Below, one piece after another: positions 58,062-64,000 of a DNA stretch of 64,000 nucleotides. A program made the translations under genes and the position numbers. The stretch comes from Periplaneta americana. Its lineage: Eukaryota > Arthropoda > Insecta > Blattodea > Blattidae. The notes beneath the pieces are model-generated. The model saw only the letters and a list, made by a program, of their open reading frames with translations, did not search any database and had not been told where the DNA came from. How positions within the stretch are numbered: position 1 is the stretch's first letter; each line of letters opens with the position of its first letter. The DNA is taken from NCBI RefSeq assembly GCF_040183065.1, contig NC_091125.1, forward strand, positions 118,282,121-118,346,120. The letters run 5' to 3'.

Positions 58062-58064
<3 letters not shown>

Positions 58065-58532
58065 ATTAATATTTCAGATCTTGTTTTATTTTTTGTAATA
58101 TATTTTGGCTAGTCATTAATTAAATTTATGCAGTTAAACACCTTGTAAAATTTTGGCTTTCTGGACTAACGTACCAAACCCCATTTACATTTTCTATCAA
58201 GTCCAAGCTTGTTTGTGACTTTTTTTTTTTTTCTCTCTTTGGATAGTTCCCAGGTCAGTTGAAAACACGAATCCCAGTCTGATCGAAAAAGATTGTTTAG
58301 AATTTTGCTTTGCAGTGCCAACTCATGTATAAAAGATGCAGTCATCATGGGATCATTCCATCAATTGAATCAGAAAAAGAGTCTTCATTATTATTTTGTA
58401 CTGCTAATCATGGACCAACATGTTATAGAAAGAGAATATTTTTTCACTCAACATAGCAGCCTTCATTATTACTTTCATGGTTTCTGTATTAAACATGTTG
58501 TCTCTTTCTTTTCATTGTTTCAGTCATTATTT

Positions 58533-58830
58533 TAGACCAATAACACTGCAAGCACCATTCTTTATATTTCCTTTGTAATGTGCGATTATATATTGCTACC
58601 AGAATATTCGACGATTTTCTTAAGTATTTTTTTTTGGTTTTCTGCAATTTTTTATTCTGATTATTTTGAATTGTTCTATTGGTTCATGGAATTAACACAT
58701 TTTCATTTTTTTACGCCAATAGCATTGCAAGCATAATTCTTAACTAGGTAATTTGTGATTGCTACTCCTGCACCAGAATTATCCAGAATTTTTCTTAAGT
58801 ACTCTTCGGTTTTCTGCAATTTTTATTGTT
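58533..58830 (+). repeat. Tandem duplication, two units offset by ~180 bp
   Basis: Unit 1 (58533-58650) and unit 2 (58714-58830) share CAATARCAYTGCAAGCA, TACCAGAAT/CACCAGAAT, TTTTCTTAAGTA and GGTTTTCTGCAATTTTT in order. Divergence is moderate. Non-coding. Confidence 0.8.
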
Positions 58831-59112
58831 ACATGATATTTCGTCCTAGAGTATTTGTGCCAAATTCATCTCAATGCCAAGTGATACTACTGAGAAGTTC
58901 GTTCCGACACATTTGTTCTATTAAGATTTGTTCAAGTTTGTATCAGAAAGCAAATTTGTCCCTAAAGTTTCATACCGTACCAAGCTTGAACCAAATGGCA
59001 GATTGGCCCAGCTTTTGTATAAGAAGCAGAAGAATTTTATATCACTAGAGATTTTCCATAGAAATACAGAAAGAGGTATTCGTGTTTAATTTTTGTGTTG
59101 TTTTTGTTGCTT

Positions 59113-59290
59113 AGTCAACTGTTCGAAGACAGGTTTGAACCTAATAAGTGACATTAATAAGGTATTACTCATGAGGCAACTAAGCCAGGAGTTAATGGAA
59201 TAGAATAGCCAGTTCCTTTCTCCCTCCATTGCATACATCACTGACTAGTAACATATTACACTAATCAGACTTCAAATGTATACAAACAAT
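59113..59290 (+). repeat. Dispersed repeat family A, copy 2 (3'-truncated)
   Basis: Shares TAGTCAACTG, AGGCAACTAAGCCAGGAG, CCATTGCATACAT and ACTAATCAGACTTCA with copies at 1199-1476 and 61552-61825. Ends abruptly after CAAACAATTG. Confidence 0.85.
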
Positions 59291-59638
59291 TGAAGGGCTT
59301 CCTGCAAAAAGGGGGTGGCTTCCACTTTTTGGTCAAATTAATGTTTTGCTTGTTTCATACATTAAAAATTATGCCCGATCTTTTAGTGCAAGAAAGGTGT
59401 GATTCTGAGCATTGAGTAGTTAGTTACGTGGAATTGGAGTTGAGTTCCCAATTGTTTTGTTGCAAAAGGAAGGTAGCTCCTGTGGCTATATACAGAGTGA
59501 ATCGTAAGTAATGTCATTAATTTCAGGGGGTTATTCTTTGAGATATTTCAAACAAAAAAGTTAAGTACAATTTTGCTCACTTTTGCTTCCTTTTCGAGAT
59601 GAAAATTGTTTCATATGAAACATTTCATATTGTGTTTT

Positions 59639-59972
59639 GTAAAAGCTATTGAGCTGCACACATTGTATCCTTCACCTAACATAATTAGGAACATTAAATC
59701 CAGACGTTTGAGATGGGCAGGGCATGTAGCACGTATGGGCGAATCCAGAAATGCATATAAAGTGTTAGTTGGGAGGCCGGAGGGAAAAAGACATTTGGGG
59801 AGGCCGAGATGTAGATGGGAAGGTAATATTAAAATGGATTTGAGGGAGGTGGGATATGATGGTAGAGAATGGATTAATCTTGCTCAGGATAGGGACCAAT
59901 GGCGGGCTTATGTGAGGGCAGCAATGAACCCCCGTGTTTCTCAAAAGCCAGTAAGTAAGTAAAAGCTATTGA
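59639..59972 (+). mobile_element. 5'-truncated LINE 3' end with perfect 14-bp target duplication
   Basis: GTAAAAGCTATTGA lies at 59639-59652 and again at 59959-59972. Between them a 306-bp insert encodes the C-terminus of a LINE protein and ends in a GTAA-repeat tail (CAGTAAGTAA). Absence of decay in the duplication suggests a fairly recent insertion. Confidence 0.92.
59653..59958 (+). CDS. LINE ORF2 C-terminal fragment
   Basis: Open throughout in one frame: RNIKSRRLRWAGHVARMGES, YKVLVGRPEGKRHLGRPRCR, WEGNIKMDLREVGYDG and AQDRDQWRAYVRAAMNPRV. These are the C-terminal motifs shared by several non-LTR retrotransposons (RWAGHVxRM, GRPRxRW, A.DRxxWR). The 118-codon frame begins in flanking DNA, so the upstream Met is not a real start. 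Not a host gene. Confidence 0.88.
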
Positions 59973-60362
59973 TTTAATTCCCAATATGTTCAGTCAATAT
60001 AAGAGAGTAGTGTATTATGATAATAAATTATTGAAAGAATTTAAGTTTTGTCCTTTAAATGTGCAGAAGTGTTATCTGAACAATGTTAAATTCTTTTTCA
60101 GAACGAAATAAATAAATAAGTTAATAAATAATTAAAGATATTTTGCCAGATTCTTACCATCCTTGTACTCTTGGTAATGAGCAACTATTCTCTCCACTCG
60201 ACAGTCCACTTCGTAGGTATAGTCTCCTCCTCTTTTATGGAGATTACCAATTTTCAGGCATTATTTGTCTGCTGATTTCCGATATCTCATTTTGCAGTTT
60301 GCAGGAACTCCGAGATAAAGAATTTGCCTTTCCTATTAAAAGGTTTAGTCAATTTTTTTTAT

Positions 60363-60608
60363 TTTAGTAGATTATTTTATGACACTTTATCAACATCTTA
60401 GGTTATTTAGCGTCTGAATGAGATGAAGGTGATTATACCGGTGAAATGAGTTGGGGCTCCAACATCAAAAGTTACCCAGGATTTGCTCATATTGGGTTGA
60501 AGGAAAACCTCGGAAAAAACCACAACCAGGTAACTTGCCCTGCTGGGAATCGAACCCGGGCCACCTGGTTTCATGGCTAGACACGCTGTTACTCCACAGG
60601 TGTGGACG
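60363..60608 (-). mobile_element. tRNA-derived core SINE
   Basis: On the minus strand: CTGTGGAGTAACAGCGTGTC (degenerate A box), GCCCGGGTTCGATTCCC (B box), then GAGGTTTTCCTTCAACCC, CATTTCACCGGTATAATC and the tail GACGCTAAATAACC...GATAAAGTGTCATAAAATAA. The tail matches 53665-53790. Confidence 0.85.
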
Positions 60609-60727
60609 GTTTAGTCAATTATTGTGTCAGCACTCAACAGGTTTAATTATCCTAGAAAGGCCTGTGACAACATAGTTGTAGCAATTCAAAAATGGAATGG
60701 GAAATATTGGTTGCCAATGTCCTCGAC

Positions 60728-61200
60728 CTACTTGGGATCCTCACAAGTAATAATCTCAACATGGTCAAAAATAGGAATGAGGACACCATCTGAATTCCAT
60801 TGAAGGATATCGAAGACATCTTTAATATGAAAACCAAAGCAATGATAGCAAGGCAGTTCATTTCCTTCCTGCATGTAAGCTACAGCAGTATCTTCACTTT
60901 GCAATTTGCGCCATAACATTTGATCATAATGGAATAGGTATTCCGCAAGTGGAGTATGTGGAAAAGCATTTTTAATGATGGCAGCTATTTCATTATCAGT
61001 CTAAACAAGTACAGGTGATAAGTTCTCGTAGAATTTGCGTTGAATCCCGTCAGTATGACCACAAATATTTCCACATACAATTCTTGGGTCTTATTTTTCA
61101 TTACAGCCATGCCATGACCAATATGAATCACTATCCTTTAATATTCCGTGTATAGTCTCTAATATTCGGAACAGTTTTGAATGTACCACCACAAATTCAG
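60728..61200 (-). pseudogene. MULE-type transposase fossil
   Basis: The minus strand reads, with a few stops and one shift, GTFKTVPNI at the start, AAIIKNAFPHTPLAEYLFHY, then DQMLWRKLQSEDTAVAYMQE and later DVFDILQWN. The AFP...LFHYxQxLWRKLQ...YxxE pattern is that of Mutator-like (MULE) transposases as also found in FLYWCH-associated insect copies. The usual GC before the FH pair is replaced by EYL. Ends at TAG near 60728. Confidence 0.6.
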
Positions 61201-61551
61201 TACTCACTTCGACTGTAGCAGATGGTCCGAAGTTGCAAACACAGCCAATTTAGTATTGGCATGGAATGCATGTAGCTATTGTCTTCCATAATGTTAGTCT
61301 TAAACCTGTCAGGAATGTTTTACGAATCTTCCAGGGATTTAGACTTGAGTTACTGTAACATGATCTATAATTGCAGATGTTGGTTCGTTGGATGTCTGCA
61401 CTGCCTCTTTAATGTTTACAGTTACTTCAGTTGCTCTGCATAGCTATGCCTTTGTTTCCTGGGTGTTGTGAGGCAAGGCAGTTCCATAATGTGTGTGGAG
61501 TTTGTTGCTTTTTATATTGTCAGACAACAGTAGGCATTATCAATACAGAAT

Positions 61552-61825
61552 TATTGTTTAGTCAACTGTCCAAAGACGGGTCTGAACCTCATGAGTGAAC
61601 ACCAATAAAGCATCACTCATAAGGCAACTAAGCCAGGAGATAATGGAGTAGTGTTGCTAGTTCCTTTCCTCCTCCATTGCATACATTGTTGACTTGATAC
61701 ATATTATACTAATCAGACTTCAGATGCATATAAACAGTTGTTCTTCCTCTGACACATATCGTCAGGTGAGGTGTACTGCCTGATAATAGATGTATATATC
61801 AGCCAGAACATCAGTGAGAGGTACA
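61552..61825 (+). repeat. Dispersed repeat family A, copy 3
   Basis: The longest copy. Starts TTGTTTAGTCAACTGTCC and runs through GACACATATCGTCAGGTGAG and CTGCCTGATAATAGATGTAT to ATATCAGCCAGAACATCAGT. Colinear with the inverted copy at 1199-1476 from end to end. Confidence 0.85.
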
Positions 61826-62610
61826 GCACAGAATAATGGCGTTTATTTGATTTTATAGTTCGGACGAATGGTCATTGGCACAAATTGTCATGGTACAAGT
61901 ATATAGATTTCCTAGAACAAATAGTCATGTTATGAATTTTCCAGAATGAATTGTGACATCTTACGATCTATTTTAGTATCCTCACGTCCTTTAATTTTGT
62001 TGCTTATATTTTTCACAGAGGTTGAAATATTTCTTCCATTACAACAATTTCACTCTGGACTTCAGTGCCACAAGAGAGTTGGTAGTTGTATTTTTTTCAT
62101 GATATAAAATTTGCACATTTATCTGTTCGTAAAACCTTAACATTTTAGGTTAAGTACAACAAAACAAAGCCAAAAGTCTCTAAATTATAATCAGATTTTT
62201 TCTGTTATGTAATTGATGTTAGTAATACTTATGTCGATTAGGTATGGTATGCATTTCTGGTTGAAATAAATTTGGACATTACATTTGGCAGGTCTCAATG
62301 ACTCTCCACAAACTGAAGTAAAGAGGAGATAAATTCAAATAATTGTTAATTGCGAAACTTAATTGAAGCCCTTAAGAAACATTTGCTGGTTGAAATAAAG
62401 AAATTGGCATATTACTTGGTAAATTTCAATGATTTTGTACAAACTCAAGTGAAGAGGAGATACCGGTAAGTTTCAAGTCAATGTTGTGAAATACAAAAAT
62501 TAATTGAATACTTTGAGAAACTTACATAATACATTTAGTTAAACACACCTTAATCATAATTAATAACATTTTAATTTACCAACACACACACACACACACA
62601 CACACAGATT

Positions 62611-62657
<47 letters not shown>

Positions 62658-64000
62658 TTTTTCTAGTTGTTGAGTACAGTAATTTGACTCCTAACTATAC
62701 AAAGATATGATGTCAATTCTGTAATGAAACGTTAAGGAAAGTAAGTTTCCTTACTCTTATCTCTTTTGTGTTTTTCGTGGATTGAAGGAAGCTTGTTATC
62801 TCATATAAGTTGCTGACTGAAGCTTGAAAAATGCTTAAATATTCCATAAATAATAGCAGTTATCAAATTTAAAATTGTCATGTCAAAAAATGAACTTTTT
62901 TTTGGGTAGGAAATCATTCTGCAACTGGCACGAGGACACCTTTTGCATTACAACTCTTCCCCATTTTCATACATGCACTTACTTGCCAGACGGCAGTAGT
63001 TTATTTTTATTGCTATAGATATGAAAAATAGATCTTTGTGTCGTTAAAATTAATTTTATATTGTCTAATACTTCTCTAACATTACCCAGAAATATTATGA
63101 TTTATGAAATAGCTTTACACCACTCTGTGTGATTTGTTATATATGTTGGTTGTGCACCATTTTGTTCTCTTGTCCCACATTCCTCTGCTCCTCCTCCTGT
63201 TCTCCTCCAGTTTAGTTATTTACAACGTATTGTTGTTTACATATTTTATTAAAAAATATAATAGTAGGGGAGAAATGAAAATGTCTAATAAGTAGAAAAG
63301 TGAATAACATAGTGTTAAACATGTGGAAAGACTGTAATCATATGACAATTTGCATCTGAAGTGGTTTTAACAGAAGTAACGAATGTACAGTTTTAGGTTC
63401 TTTTATTACGAAAGATGTATGTATTCAGATATGCTGAAGAAATGTATATATTTGAAATAATTGTTTGTCAGAATGAGAATATTAAAAAAGTTGCGAAAAA
63501 TAGTGAAAAAAACCTACACATTTCTAATATTCTGGGTGGAGGGGAACTTTTTTCAGACGTTTCAAAAGTTTATCAAAGTATATAAGTAATTGTTTGGTCC
63601 TGTTACAGAAAAGGAAAATGAGTAAAATTTAACAATATTATAATACTATTTAGAAAATCTGTAAACAAAAGGTTGATAAGCACATGCAGATACACAGAGA
63701 GGTCTGCCACTTTCCATTGTGATTTACTGTTCTAGAATATCTTGATTTTAAATTTGTTGGACACCTTCAGAAAGTTCAAATACTAAAACAGCACGTTAGG
63801 AATCTTAATTGTGTTTCTGTCTGACAGCAACATTTTGAATAAATCATCTCCTGCTCTGATTCGTTCTCCCTGTTCTGCTATTTTATCTTTTCTGCTCTTC
63901 TTCTTATATGTCTTCTCTCCGTTTATTTTCATCTTATCTTCCTAATTTTCTTTCTTTCTTCTCCTGACCCCTCATCATCATCATCATCATCTTCTTCTTA
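61826..64000. other. Intergenic DNA, nothing recognised beyond simple repeats
   Basis: AT-rich with (AC)n/(TA)n at 62582-62652 and a CAT run at 63972-63990. No gene found. Confidence 0.5.
62582..62652. repeat. (AC)n then (TA)n compound microsatellite
   Basis: About 12 AC units, a GATTCAC spacer, then about 19 TA units. Confidence 0.95.

Noticed and set aside
57921..58112. Poly-isoleucine open frame
   Set aside because: Translation of an ATT microsatellite.
1..64000. CRISPR arrays, operons, prokaryotic promoters or terminators
   Set aside because: Spliced genes, SINEs and LINEs show animal DNA. The regular repeats present are microsatellites or tandem duplications without a spacer pattern.

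Overview
The window is animal (insect) nuclear DNA: AT-rich, with two widely split host genes, GT-AG introns from 86 bp to 18.5 kb, many microsatellites and a dense load of transposon fossils. The menin and CLPTM1 proteins are clearly arthropod-like. The repeats (tRNA-headed SINEs, a LINE tail ending in GTAA repeats, mariner and Harbinger fossils) look to me like those of a cockroach or termite (Blattodea). That placement is from memory of such repeats and was not tested.

Host genes. Menin (9459-14215, minus strand) assembles from six coding exons into an uninterrupted 683-codon frame. CLPTM1 (14439-54132, plus strand) assembles from eleven coding exons into a 645-codon frame. The two start codons lie head to head, 223 bp apart, so the genes probably share a bidirectional promoter. 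Menin is a nuclear chromatin scaffold. CLPTM1 is a multi-pass ER/Golgi membrane protein. Nothing in the sequence suggests a joint function beyond the shared promoter.

Layout. 1-9458: no recognisable gene, one dispersed repeat, possibly the menin 3' UTR. 9459-14215: menin, with a hAT-like transposase fossil and a tRNA-like sequence in its last intron. 14216-14438: shared promoter. 14439-54132: CLPTM1. Its 18.5-kb intron 2 carries a degenerate tandem duplication split by two MITEs, a Harbinger fossil, a nearly intact mariner abutting a second TA-bounded transposon, two more MITEs and a cluster of nested SINEs. Introns 3-10 hold more SINEs, a deleted mariner, MITEs, a probable solo LTR, and a 4.3-kb LINE with a 15-bp target duplication into which an R2-type retrotransposon tail has inserted. 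54133-64000: CLPTM1 3' flank, LINE 3' ends (one with a perfect 14-bp target duplication), a SINE, a MULE-like transposase fossil and two copies of an unclassified dispersed repeat whose third copy is at 1199-1476.

I did not find a new defence or biosynthetic system. The most unusual items are the R2-type element nested in a non-rDNA LINE, the two transposons abutting across one TA, the composite SINE with a possible second tRNA-like start, and several repeat families with clean termini that I cannot name.
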